Assembly: GCA_948957135.1 (NCBI GenBank)
Contig: CARDBT010000012.1
Coordinates: forward strand, 20,157 to 84,156
Reading direction: 5' to 3'
DNA from: COE1 sp910588595
GTDB taxonomy: Bacteria; Bacillota; Clostridia; Lachnospirales; Lachnospiraceae
DNA length: 64,000 nt
Below the pieces are notes generated by a model, which did not search any database, was not told the DNA's origin, and worked only from the letters and a program-made list of their open reading frames with translations. Of this stretch, positions 33,868 through 43,216 are shown piece after piece. Every line of letters starts with the position of its first letter. Within the stretch, counting starts at the first letter, position 1. The translations under genes were made by a program, and so were the position numbers.

Positions 33868-35940
33868 TCAGTCCCCGATCCGGTTCAGCGTGAAATCGTC
33901 AACCGTTCCCCAGCTCTTGGGATTGCACTTCATGCGCACACCGATCGTGAGCTTTCCGTCTGAAACCTTTATCTCAGAAATCGTGGGATTCTTCCAGTCA
34001 TTGTATGTCGTTACCATGAAAGGCTCCGTCTGCTCCCCGCCGCTGGTGACGGCATACAGCTCCATCTGGGCACTGTCGGACACATCTCCGCCCTGCGCGT
34101 AGGCAAACAGCTGATATGTCCCGGGCTCCAGATCTGCAAATTCCTGTTCGATAGAAAACTCCATATCGGAATCCTCCGACCAGAAATGAAAAGCGATATC
34201 CCCAGAATGTGCGTCGTCTGTCTTCTCCTGATAGTCGGTCGGATTGCTGTCTCCCACATATGTTACTTTCCACATAGAAGTATCTGCGTCCTCAAAACTC
34301 GGATTCAGAACCAGGTTGTCCATCTTGATCTCAACAACTCCGACAACAGTCTCACCGCTTTCGAGTGTACCTGACACCTCGTAGACACCGCCGGCCTTCG
34401 TATCGATCGCCGCCAGCTGCGCCTCGTCCCATGTAACCGCACACTGCTTGTTTGCCGAGTGGTCATTGTAGATCACATCGACCATTTCGGGAAGCGCAAC
34501 CTCACCGCCTACAGGGCAGATGATATTGACGCCTGGAACCGCATCGATCGCCAGAGGTGCAGAAGCTCCGGTTTTTAAATATCGGAACACGTTCAGCGAT
34601 TCCAGCGGATGACCATCAAAGTCAAAAAACGCCTGATTGTCCCATGAACAGCCGCCGTAATACAATCCGGCATCCTCCGGGTCATAATCACTCGCGTAGC
34701 TGCTCGCCCAGCCGCTGCCGTACTCCTCCCAGATCGGAGAGTTGTCCGCTGTCGCCTCGCCGACCGGAAGCCATACACCCTCCCAGTAGAACACACCGAT
34801 CGCACCTGCCTCGTTTGCCGCCGCAAAGACATCCCTGATCATGTTGGCCTGTCCCTGCACCGTTGCGGGATAACCGTCTACCAGATCATCGATGCCAACA
34901 AGACTGTTGCCGCTGCCGTCACCGTCCTCAGAAGTGTAGCAATAGGAAGTTTCTGCGATAAATACCTTGATCCCATACCTTTCCTGCAGCAGCTCCACGA
35001 CACGCTTCATGTTATCCATAGATCCGTCCCAGAATGGATAATAAGATAATCCGATCGCATCGTAGTCCACTTCTGATTTTTGCAGATTTGCCACCAGACT
35101 ATCCACCTGTGCCTTGTCCGTAATGCGCGTATAATGAATGGCGATCTGAATGTCTTTTCCGTATTCATCCGATATCTCGCGCACGGCGCGGCATCCCGCC
35201 TTCAAAAGCGCTGTGACATTCTCAAGCTTTGTCTCACCGGACATCCCGTTATTGATCTCGTTTCCCACCTGCACCATTCCCACATCGACGCCGGCATCGA
35301 GAAGCTCTGCGAGGCTTTCCTTTGTAAATTGATAAAGCGCATCGCATTTCTCGTCAATATCCATTCCTTCCCACGCTTTGGGTGCGTGCTGTCTCTTGGG
35401 ATCCGCCCAGAAATCAGAATAGTGGAAGTCGATGCACACTTTCATTCCGTATTCTGTCGCGCGTTTTCCAAGTTCCTTCGCAGTCGGAACGTCATTGTTT
35501 CCACCGCCGTATCCATTGCCATTCTCATCATACGGATCATTCCACACGCGCAGACGTATGTAATTTACACCGCCCTCCGCCAGCGTCTGGAAAACATCCT
35601 GCTCTTCACCCTCGAAATTATAGTATTTTACGCCGCTCTTTTCCTCTACAAGTACTGAGGATGCATCCATACCACGGATAAAGTCGTCTGAGATCCCCTC
35701 GACCGGCTCCACAAAGATTCCTGCCGTTTCGTCACCTTCAGACGGTGCCGTCTCTGTGACCGATTCCGCCGTCTGTGTTTCCGCTTCCGTGCTCTCCGCC
35801 GATGCCTGTGTCTCCTCCTGCGTCGATACCTGCGTTCCCGCGGCAGGCTCTGTGTTTTCTGCACCGCAGCCCGCCAGTGCAGCGGAACAAAGACTTACAC
35901 TGATGCATAGCGCCAATAGTTTTGTGTGCATTTGCTTCAT
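33868..35940 (-). CDS. GH53 endo-beta-1,4-galactanase lipoprotein
   Basis: From the ATG at 35940 (GGAGG upstream) the product is 690 aa. A lipoprotein signal ends in LAGC, so it is anchored on the outer cell surface. After a Thr/Glu/Ala-rich linker, the GH53 domain spans about residues 70-440. The acid/base Glu is in VQVGNEINNG and the nucleophile Glu in VFIAETSYCYT. An Ig-like (Big_4-type) domain follows around ALPEMVDVIYN to VVGVVEIK. The C-terminal beta-sandwich (LVLNPSFEDADTSMW onward) resembles a carbohydrate-binding module such as CBM61. It cleaves pectic galactan or arabinogalactan. The divergent AraC-type gene probably regulates it. Confidence 0.93.
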   Translation of the reverse strand: MKQMHTKLLALCISVSLCSAALAGCGAENTEPAAGTQVSTQEETQASAESTEAETQTAESVTETAPSEGDETAGIFVEPVEGISDDFIRGMDASSVLVEEKSGVKYYNFEGEEQDVFQTLAEGGVNYIRLRVWNDPYDENGNGYGGGNNDVPTAKELGKRATEYGMKVCIDFHYSDFWADPKRQHAPKAWEGMDIDEKCDALYQFTKESLAELLDAGVDVGMVQVGNEINNGMSGETKLENVTALLKAGCRAVREISDEYGKDIQIAIHYTRITDKAQVDSLVANLQKSEVDYDAIGLSYYPFWDGSMDNMKRVVELLQERYGIKVFIAETSYCYTSEDGDGSGNSLVGIDDLVDGYPATVQGQANMIRDVFAAANEAGAIGVFYWEGVWLPVGEATADNSPIWEEYGSGWASSYASDYDPEDAGLYYGGCSWDNQAFFDFDGHPLESLNVFRYLKTGASAPLAIDAVPGVNIICPVGGEVALPEMVDVIYNDHSANKQCAVTWDEAQLAAIDTKAGGVYEVSGTLESGETVVGVVEIKMDNLVLNPSFEDADTSMWKVTYVGDSNPTDYQEKTDDAHSGDIAFHFWSEDSDMEFSIEQEFADLEPGTYQLFAYAQGGDVSDSAQMELYAVTSGGEQTEPFMVTTYNDWKNPTISEIKVSDGKLTIGVRMKCNPKSWGTVDDFTLNRIGD

Positions 35941-36426
35941 AATATGAATCCCTCCATTTTCTTTTGATGGCCTCTTGGAATCTCCCTGTACTCGTATATC
36001 GCAAAATCGAACACAGGGAAATATCAGGTTACAGTACAGCCTTGCAGAACTGTAGTTACTGTTCACGCCCCAGCCAGTTCTGATACAATTTTGTGTAATG
36101 ATGGCGTAAACAGCAACCGTTTTTGCACACAAAATGCTAAAGTACAAGCATTTTGGCGCATGTATTTCACTACTCTGACGACGAGTGAACAGCAACGAAC
36201 TGTAACAATATCAGATACTGCCCTGATAAACTGCTTTACATTCCCTGCAAGTTTCTCTATAATCGTGAATAGATATAACGATGCAGCCACGCACATCATC
36301 AGACTGTCACCTATCTATCATTATAAAAAAGCGATCCAATATACAGCAATAACGAAAAGCGATCTAACCGCTTACATTTGTATCATATCCGGGAAAAAAG
36401 CACAAACTACTAAATGGAGGTTTGAA
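35941..36426. other. Divergent intergenic region, galactanase / AraC regulator
   Basis: This 486-base gap has no convincing gene. It must hold promoters and operators for both divergent genes. I found no canonical sigma-A pair or clear direct repeat with confidence, although AT-rich stretches occur near 36230-36400. Confidence 0.5.
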
Positions 36427-37509
36427 ATGGAAAACAATGGTACTATTGTTGACAATACATCTGATATGCAGAAAGTTCTCGACAGCAGCGACTCCTCGAT
36501 CAATGTCCAAAACGGAGACAGTGATTTCAGCCGCTTCTATCACATGAATGTGCCCTTTCAGCTCACCCTGGAATATTGTGACGGCGCCGAACCGGAGAAC
36601 TACGTAAACGTCATCACACTGTCTTTTGAGAAAGCGGTTTTATATCAGGAAACGCTCTCCATGAAAAATTATTCCTACGCTAAAAACGCACCGCATTTCC
36701 ACGATTTCTTTGAATTTGTGGTCGTTCTAGAAGGAACGATCGTACAGAGGATCGAGGGAAAAGACTATCTGTACCCAGCCGGCTCGTGCTGCCTGATCAA
36801 CCGAAACCTGCGGCACATGGAGCGCTATCAGTCAAAGTGCAGGGTCCTGTATATCGGTATATCCTCCGAGTATATCACGGAACTGTTCGCATCTGCGCAG
36901 AACGCTTTCTTTGCAAGCGAGAGAACGATCTGTGACAGTGACCTCTATCATTTTATCACCACAGATCTGGAGAACCTTGGAGAGCGGGCATACCTGGACT
37001 TTATCCCCACATATCAAAACCATCTGTCTGCAGCGCACCTGCATTCCATGGCTGAAGATCTGATACATACACTCCTCTACCCCGCATTTGGCGCTTCCTA
37101 TCAGATCTGCGGACTGCTGTGTTCCTTTTTATACTACCTGTCATCACAGGCACATTATCACTGTACTGCGATCCGTCTTGACACAAACAGTGATTTTCTA
37201 CTCTTTTTGCGCATCACCCGGCTCTTTGAGGAGTGCAACGGACGCATGACACGCACAGAGATGGAACAACTGCTCCACTACAGCGGCGACTACCTCAACC
37301 GTATCGTCAACAAGTTTACTGACATGTGTTTCTATGACTACGGTATGACCTTCTGCATGAAAAAAGCGGCACAGTGCCTGACAGAAACCGACGAATCCAT
37401 CAGCTCCATAGCTGCCAGATTAAAGTTTACAAACCGCACACACTTCTACGCACTGTTTAAGAAAAAATACGGAATCACTCCCATGAAGTACAGAAAGATG
37501 CACAGCTGA
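36427..37509 (+). CDS. AraC family transcriptional regulator
   Basis: The ATG at 36427 follows GGAGG by 7 bases and gives 360 aa. The N-terminal half has a cupin-like sensor (HFHDFFEFVVVLEGTIVQ, then LYPAGSCCLINRNLRH). The C-terminal 100 residues form the double helix-turn-helix (YSGDYLNRIVNKFTDMCFYDY, then SISSIAARLKFTNRTHFYALFKKKYGITPMKYR). It is divergent from the GH53 galactanase across a 486-base gap, the usual layout for a local activator of glycan use. The ligand is probably a galacto-oligosaccharide, by context only. Upstream in-frame starts are less likely because they lack a ribosome site. Confidence 0.92.
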   Translation: MENNGTIVDNTSDMQKVLDSSDSSINVQNGDSDFSRFYHMNVPFQLTLEYCDGAEPENYVNVITLSFEKAVLYQETLSMKNYSYAKNAPHFHDFFEFVVVLEGTIVQRIEGKDYLYPAGSCCLINRNLRHMERYQSKCRVLYIGISSEYITELFASAQNAFFASERTICDSDLYHFITTDLENLGERAYLDFIPTYQNHLSAAHLHSMAEDLIHTLLYPAFGASYQICGLLCSFLYYLSSQAHYHCTAIRLDTNSDFLLFLRITRLFEECNGRMTRTEMEQLLHYSGDYLNRIVNKFTDMCFYDYGMTFCMKKAAQCLTETDESISSIAARLKFTNRTHFYALFKKKYGITPMKYRKMHS

Positions 37510-37561
37510 CCGATCGCGCATCCGCTGTGCATCCCCCTAAAAACCATGTTACTCTGTCCGA

Positions 37562-38347
37562 TCATTTTGTCGTCATATTCACCACAAGGATCGCCGTCCC
37601 CAGCACCGCGAGCACAACGCCTGTCGCACGGTTCAGTGTGGCTGCGCTTGCTCTGTTCGCAAACTTTGCAGCGATCCGCGCCCACAGCAATGTCGACGCC
37701 ACACAGAAGATCAGACACCAAAGGTCAGGCGCGCCGCCGATCGCAAAATGGCTGACTGAACCTGTCAATGCCGTGAATGTCATGATAAAGACGCTTGTCC
37801 CAACCGCCGTCTTCAACTCATATCCCAAAACACCTGTCAGGATCAACAACATCATCATACCGCCGCCCGCACCGATAAAACCACAGATAAATCCGACGAT
37901 GGTCCCACATACAATGGACTGAACAGTTCGTTTCCTCGCACTGACTGCCGTCATGGATTCCTTTGTCGTCATAACCGGCTTCACGATGAACTTAATGCCG
38001 AGCAGCAGGGTCATGAACACCGAGAAGCTCCCCATCGTAGTGTTAGGCACCAGACTCGCGATCCAGCTTCCAAACAGCGTAAAGAGCAATACCGTGACCA
38101 TCATAACCACACCGTTTCGGATGTCAAGATTTTTATTTTTCCCATATGTATATGCACTCACTGCACTTGCCAGAACATCGCCTGCCAACGCGATGCCGAC
38201 CGCCTCATACGCCGGAAGTCCCAGAAACGTGATCAGCATCGGACTGATGACCGCCGCCGCACTCATGCCCGCAAACCCTGTGCCGAGCCCGGCACCAGTT
38301 CCTGCGATAAAACAGATCACAAACTTAAAAATGATCATTCCTCCCAT
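37562..38347 (-). CDS. TauE/SafE family (TSUP) membrane permease
   Basis: This is a 261-aa protein with about eight hydrophobic helices. FIAGTGAGLGTGFAGMSAAAVISPML and the second-half copy FICGFIGAGGGMMMLLILTGVLGYELKTAVGTS are the duplicated glycine-rich signatures of the TSUP family. Members export sulfite, sulfoacetate or other organosulfur anions; the substrate here is unknown. The ATG at 38347 has AAGGAGAG upstream. It converges on the AraC gene. Confidence 0.92.
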   Translation of the reverse strand: MGGMIIFKFVICFIAGTGAGLGTGFAGMSAAAVISPMLITFLGLPAYEAVGIALAGDVLASAVSAYTYGKNKNLDIRNGVVMMVTVLLFTLFGSWIASLVPNTTMGSFSVFMTLLLGIKFIVKPVMTTKESMTAVSARKRTVQSIVCGTIVGFICGFIGAGGGMMMLLILTGVLGYELKTAVGTSVFIMTFTALTGSVSHFAIGGAPDLWCLIFCVASTLLWARIAAKFANRASAATLNRATGVVLAVLGTAILVVNMTTK

Positions 38348-38407
38348 TTAACACTCTCCTTCCCCAAAACGGTTCATAAATAATCGATCCATCCCGATCG
38401 CAGGTCC

Positions 38408-38608
38408 CTAAACATTGTCATCCTTTAGATTACGTTCGGTGCAGCCTCTCATGCAATCGATCTCGTCCGGCGAAAAACCACGCATCATCACATCCAGAAA
38501 TATTTCCTGTGCGCCTCTCCCGTCCTCGATGACCCTGGCTTCATCAGCGTCATCAGCTGTCCATCCTGACATCTCACTAATGCTTGAACTATGTTTTTTC
38601 AGCTCCAC
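38408..38608 (-). pseudogene. Possible C-terminal remnant of an Rpn/PD-(D/E)XK-type gene
   Basis: A 66-codon open frame begins with a GTG without a clear ribosome site and has a stop just upstream. Its end (GRGAQEIFLDVMMRGFSPDEIDCMRGCTERNLK) resembles the C-terminal tails of Rpn-family nucleases, where a GREEGIEE-like helix is followed by a GxSxEEI helix. It may be a decayed fragment. Evidence is thin. Confidence 0.35.
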
Positions 38609-38721
38609 TTGTTATCGGTAATGTATCACACTGTTGTGCAAACCGTCGGTTTGGGCACTATTGTCAGCAAAATGGCGATGCTAAGGTGAATCACCATAAT
38701 CCCTTTCAAGCTTATCCCTGT

Positions 38722-39105
38722 TTAATTCGCAGAATTCCCTGTCTTCTCCTGCAGATATGCGAGCCACTGTTTTCTCTTCAAAACAGAACACCTCTTTTTA
38801 ACCGTCTTTCCATTCTCATCTGTGTATGTAACTCTGATCCCTGTCGGCAGCAATGGAATGTTCCCCACATTGCAAAGCTTCAGCCCTGTTATCTTGTTAT
38901 AGGGTATGCTGAAAGTCGCTTTGGCAATCAGCCCTCCACTCACATACACAAACTTTTCTGTCGTAAAGAAAAAATCTCCGCGAATCTGTCCAAACTCCCA
39001 CAGGTCTCCCTTTGTGTGCTCCTGAATCGTGTCGATGAGACCGATCAACCCTGAATCTCTTAGAGTTTTTTCCCACGTTGCTTTTTTCTGATCTGTTAAT
39101 TTCAT
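38722..39105 (-). CDS. Hypothetical PH/GRAM-like domain protein
   Basis: This is a 127-aa soluble protein starting MKLTDQKKATWEKTLRDSG after a GGGGA ribosome site. The central GDFFFTTEKFVYVSGGLIAKATFSIPYNKITGLKLCNVG reads as the consecutive beta strands of bacterial PH/GRAM-like domains. The end (RKQWLAYLQEK) is helical. These domains occur in many stress or signalling proteins, and no function follows. It stands alone. Confidence 0.75.
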   Translation of the reverse strand: MKLTDQKKATWEKTLRDSGLIGLIDTIQEHTKGDLWEFGQIRGDFFFTTEKFVYVSGGLIAKATFSIPYNKITGLKLCNVGNIPLLPTGIRVTYTDENGKTVKKRCSVLKRKQWLAYLQEKTGNSAN

Positions 39106-39218
39106 ACGCTCGTCCCCTTTCCCTTCAATTGTTTGTTCAATGTCGTAATCTGCTTAGATAATGCAGATTTATTATATCATTTGATCCCTTTATATACTAT
39201 GACGTTCTACGAAAATTT

Positions 39219-41057
39219 TTATATCAGATCTATCTCTTTGTGAAATTTTTTCCGATAGGCTTCCGCTAATTTATACTGCCCCTTTGTCCTGTTATAAAAA
39301 TCATTCAGGAAATAGCCGTTTCTGAGGTACATTTCCTCAAGCTCTGACTGTCCCCGCTTCCAGTATACCAGGGACAGATTTGCCAGCACGTCTCCCGCTA
39401 TATCCCCCCGGCAGCATCCTATGTCATGAAGAAGTCCTTCCCTCCCAATAGTTTCTGCCCTATCTAATCTGTTTAACTCTTCTGACAATCCTGCTAGATT
39501 TGTATATAATGTAAAAGCCGGGACTGCGTGATGCCTCATACGAACCCTGCTTCTTTTAAAACATTTCATCAGTTCTTCATACATACCAAGTGCCTCTTCC
39601 ACCTTATTGTCATTCCTCAGGTTGATTGCTATGAGATTTAGCAGCTTATATTCTGTCCGAAACGGTATCCTATATAATAACACACCGGAATCGATCGGCG
39701 GCATTGTGAGAAAAAGCAATTCTCGGAGCTGATCATTTGCTTGTTCTATTGGCAATTCACCTTTATTGGTCTGTCCCCAAATGCGCCCTGCTCCGATAAA
39801 CTGTTTGTTTACGAGCAGCGTCATATCTATTTTGCTTTCAATCTCATCTAGAAGTTTCATCGGTTCCTGGGCATTTTCCCCTGAAAAACATCTATTATAT
39901 TGTCTCACCTTCTCATACAACCTGTAGTCGTCGGCCTCGATAAACCCATAATAATTCTCACGCTCCATTCCCAGTCTCTTTAACATCTGGTAAAGCCGCT
40001 TTTTATTCGGACTTCTCTTCCCTTTTTCGATCCGTGACAAAGTCTCCTGTGATCATATATTGATACAAAGAGCCTCCTGTGATATTCCTTTTGCTTTCCT
40101 TAGATCCCTCAGCAGTTCGTTAGTAATGACAAACTCCCCCTGAAAGCTGCTTTTCATAAATGCCATCATCATGTCAGGTTCTGGACTGGTTCCCGCCGCC
40201 TCGTACAAAAACAGAACCGCTTCATAATACTTTCTGCATCGTTGAAGCTCTGCCTGCTTTCCCATTTTTTCTAGACATGCCTCTTCCAGCTCCAGGATTT
40301 CTCTGACAGGATTTAGAGAACCATTTTCTTGAAGAGATCTCTTCCCTCTTGAGCATATGGCATATGCATCTTCCACCCTGTCCTGCGCCATATAAAGTTC
40401 GCCCAACAACCACGCGCAGTGCGGATAGATCTTGACCTGCTCCTCCTCGTCGGTATAAAAGCTCTCAATATATTCGCTGAACTGTTCCATTTGTTCTATC
40501 ATTTCTTGTATCTGTTCATCTGTATCTGACTGTTTCCACCGACAATATACGATCATCAGAATAATACGGACCTCCTGATTACAGAGACGGTGTCCACAAC
40601 TGATCCACTGTCTCCAATCGCACATCAGCGTACAGGCAAGTGCATGCTCCAACCATTGCTGACAAGCGGAATGATCTTGTTCTTTCATGTAACACATAAC
40701 TGCCTGAAGCATAGCCACATACTGCCTATGAATAGGGCGCTTTTTATCGTTGTATGCACCATAGTTTGAGATCAGTTCCGCCAGCACCTTATAGTCCCTT
40801 TTCTCTATACTTTGCTCTATTTCCACCCTGTATGAGATGGATACATACTCACTGACTGACACAGCAAGCTCCATCTTGTCAATTGACTTTCCCAGGCGCT
40901 CGAACAATGCCTGCAGCATGAAATAATCGATCTCATGCTCCCCGCGTTCCACCCTGCACAACTCCGATATACTGATAATCCCCTCTGTTATATTCTTCTG
41001 TGTTTCCCCCATCTTCTCACGCTCCTGGCAGAGCATGACACCTAATTGCTGTATCAT
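39219..41057 (-). pseudogene. Tandem-HTH/TPR transcriptional regulator split by one in-frame TGA
   Basis: Two open frames (40053-41057 and 39219-40040) lie in the same reading frame, separated by a single TGA at about 40053-40055. Read through, they give one protein of about 612 residues. It has an N-terminal HTH (QEREKMGETQKNITEGIISIS), a TPR-like helical region and, across the stop, a second HTH: LRKAKGISQEALC-INI-stop-SQETLSRIEKGKRSP. More TPR-like helices follow. The stop lies in the turn of an otherwise perfect HTH, so it appears to be a recent nonsense mutation, a sequencing error or a readthrough site. Rgg/PlcR-type regulators have a similar HTH-TPR layout. No internal start after the stop has a good ribosome site. 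Confidence 0.8.
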
Positions 41058-41121
41058 ATCGCATCACCTTATTATCAGTATAACTTATCTTCTGACTGTC
41101 GTCCAGACTTGAAAACAATAC

Positions 41122-41150
41122 TTGACAATGCAATGTTTTTCCATTACAAT
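41122..41150 (+). promoter_or_regulatory. Strong sigma-A promoter of the ABC-F gene
   Basis: TTGACA and TACAAT are separated by exactly 17 bases. Transcription would start near 41157, about 500 bases before the ABC-F start codon. Confidence 0.8.
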
Positions 41151-41304
41151 AATAGAAATTAAAAAAGTCTACAAGATGACTTTTTCACATTGTGTATCTT
41201 GCACAATGTTTTCTTCAAGGATAATATCCTCAATTTCAAAAAGAAGGGCGGTGGGAAGATGATGAGATAACAAAACAGGAAACACAAGTTCAGATATTAG
41301 TTTA

Positions 41305-41340
41305 GGACGTCTGCACTTTATTGTGCAATGTCCGTTTTTG
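41305..41340 (+). terminator. Leader terminator hairpin upstream of ABC-F gene
   Basis: GGAC-N4-GCAC pairs with GTGC-N3-GTCC around TTTATT, followed by a five-T run. It probably stops transcription unless the alternative pairing with 41199-41206 forms. Confidence 0.6.
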
Positions 41341-41411
41341 TGTGGCTTTGTTTTGTTATGCTGCAGCTGTTTTACTTTCGCTGCTGCTCACTCCGTCATC
41401 TTTCTGCATAG
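41328..41411 (+). CDS. Possible leader peptide, 27 aa
   Basis: An ATG inside the 3' arm of the leader hairpin opens a 27-codon frame rich in aromatic and Leu/Cys residues (MSVFVWLCFVMLQLFYFRCC...). No good ribosome site precedes it, so translation is uncertain. Its position in the leader of an antibiotic-resistance-type gene is why it is listed. Confidence 0.3.
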   Translation: MSVFVWLCFVMLQLFYFRCCSLRHLSA

Positions 41412-41659
41412 TGCAGGCTGGAGATTTTATTAGTGGAGGGATTTTCTCTGCGCGGCTCTCTGGCTTTTCTTATGGGCTGTCCTTGCCCGATCCCATTCAT
41501 GCATTGTAAAGAGACTACTATAAAACAGCTTTCACACATTCTAACATCCCCTCGTGTTTTCACATATCCCCGACAAGAATAAATCAAACAGGAACACTCG
41601 AAATATCGCAAAATGATCAGCAGACATTTCGGGCATAACAGAAACGGAGGGATTTCTTA

Positions 41660-43216
41660 ATGTTACAGATCAAACAATTAACCATACGTCACAAAAAAGA
41701 TTACCGCATATTACTGGAAAACTTTAACCTTTGCATCAATCCGAGAGACAAGTGCGCCCTGATCGGCGAGGAGGGAAACGGAAAAAGCACACTGCTCAAA
41801 CTGATCTTCAACCCCGAAATGGCAGAGGAGTATGTCGAGTATGAGGGTGAAATACTGCGAAGCGGGGAACGTTTTGGCTATCTCCCGCAGGAACTGCCCA
41901 AACTCCAGCGCAAAGATACCATCTACGAATATCTCACTGCGACAGACCGCTTTTATGACTGGGATCCGCGCGACCTTGCACAGTTATGCGCGAAAATCAG
42001 GTTTCCGACAGAGCGCCTGTACTCAGAAGAGCCTCTAGGTGCACTCTCCGGTGGAGAAAAAATTAAGGTACAGCTGATCCGTCTGCTGGTTGACGAGCCG
42101 ACGATGCTCCTGCTCGACGAACCGTCAAACGACCTTGATATCGAAACACTCCTATGGCTGGAAGAATTTATCCGGACCAGCGAGATTCCGATCCTGTACA
42201 TCTCCCACGATGAGACACTCTTAGAGCGCACTGCAAACAGAATCGTCCACATCGAACAACTGCGCCGCAAGACCACACCTCGCTGCACAGTTACTTACGC
42301 AGACTACCAAAGTTATATCACCAACAGAAGCCAGCAGTTTGAAAAACAGGAGCAGGAGGCGAAGAATGAACGCCGGGCATATGACAAACAACAAGAAAAA
42401 TTCCGCCGGATCCAGCAGAAGGTAGAGCACCAGCAAAATGCCATCAGCCGCCAGGATCCTCACACTGCGGCTCTATTGAAAAAGACCATGCACCGGATAA
42501 AAGCATATGAATCACGCTTTGAGAAAGATTTTGAAGATATGACTGAGATGCCTGAGTACGAGGAAGCGATGTTCACCAAATTCGGAAATCAAACCGCCAT
42601 ACCAAACGGCAAGGTAGTACTGGACTTCACGCTCGATGCACTCCGCGTTCCCACAGGCGAAAATGCGCCGGAATCCGTCGTACTCGCACGCGATATACAC
42701 CTCTTTATACAGGGTCCTGCGCATATCTGCATCACTGGAAAAAACGGCTGCGGCAAGACGACTCTCATGCGTATCCTGGCAAAAGAACTGCTGCAGCGGA
42801 CAGATATCAAAGCCGCCTACATGCCGCAAAATTATGAGGAACTCCTAGACTTAGAACAGACACCTGTAGAATTTTTATCGGACGGCAGCAAGGAAAGCAT
42901 CTCTGCCATGCGCACCTATCTCGGCAGCATGAAATTCACTGCGGACGAGATGATGCATCCGATGCGGGAACTGTCGGGCGGACAAAGGGCAAAGATCATG
43001 CTGCTCTACCTCGACACTTCCGGCTGCGACGTGCTGCTGCTCGACGAACCAAGCCGCAATTTCTCGCCGTTGTCCAATCCGGTCATACGGCGCATGCTCG
43101 CGGATTACCAGGGGGCGATCATCAGCGTATCCCACGACCGCAAATATATCGCAGAGGTGTGTGATCAAATATACGAACTGACCGCCGACGGCTTGATCAT
43201 ACCATCGCTCGCTTGA
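41660..43216 (+). CDS. ABC-F family ATP-binding protein, ribosomal protection type
   Basis: This is a 518-aa protein with two ABC domains and no membrane segment. The first domain has Walker A GEEGNGKST near residue 36, signature LSGGE near 130 and Walker B MLLLDEPSNDLD. A charged coiled linker of about 80 residues (QQFEKQEQEAKNERRAYDKQ) follows. The second domain has GKNGCGKTT near 360, LSGGQ and LLLDEPSRNFSPLSNP. The RNFSPLS sequence after the second Walker B is typical of Firmicutes antibiotic-resistance ABC-F proteins (Lsa/Vga/Msr-like), which remove drugs from the ribosome. The drug class cannot be read from sequence. The long leader suggests drug-induced attenuation. Its 3' end overlaps the converging thrH by 20 bases. 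Confidence 0.9.
   Translation: MLQIKQLTIRHKKDYRILLENFNLCINPRDKCALIGEEGNGKSTLLKLIFNPEMAEEYVEYEGEILRSGERFGYLPQELPKLQRKDTIYEYLTATDRFYDWDPRDLAQLCAKIRFPTERLYSEEPLGALSGGEKIKVQLIRLLVDEPTMLLLDEPSNDLDIETLLWLEEFIRTSEIPILYISHDETLLERTANRIVHIEQLRRKTTPRCTVTYADYQSYITNRSQQFEKQEQEAKNERRAYDKQQEKFRRIQQKVEHQQNAISRQDPHTAALLKKTMHRIKAYESRFEKDFEDMTEMPEYEEAMFTKFGNQTAIPNGKVVLDFTLDALRVPTGENAPESVVLARDIHLFIQGPAHICITGKNGCGKTTLMRILAKELLQRTDIKAAYMPQNYEELLDLEQTPVEFLSDGSKESISAMRTYLGSMKFTADEMMHPMRELSGGQRAKIMLLYLDTSGCDVLLLDEPSRNFSPLSNPVIRRMLADYQGAIISVSHDRKYIAEVCDQIYELTADGLIIPSLA

Larger units (their letters stand above)
41157..41659 (+). promoter_or_regulatory. Long attenuator-like leader of the ABC-F gene
   Basis: This is a 500-base untranslated leader. 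It contains a hairpin pairing CATTGTG (41188-41194) with CACAATG, a terminator-like hairpin at 41305-41333 (GGAC/GTCC and GCAC/GTGC) followed by GTTTTTG, and an 8-base segment TTGCACAA (41199-41206) complementary to the terminator's 3' arm TTGTGCAA (41321-41328). That is the arrangement expected of a terminator/antiterminator switch. A three-codon open frame (ATG ATG AGA TAA, 41259-41270) follows GGTGGGAAG and could be a leader peptide. The remaining 320 bases hold a second small open frame. Confidence 0.6.

Noticed and set aside
40053..40055. TGA as a selenocysteine codon
   Set aside because: No convincing downstream hairpin was seen and the position is inside an HTH turn, where Sec is not expected; a nonsense change is simpler.
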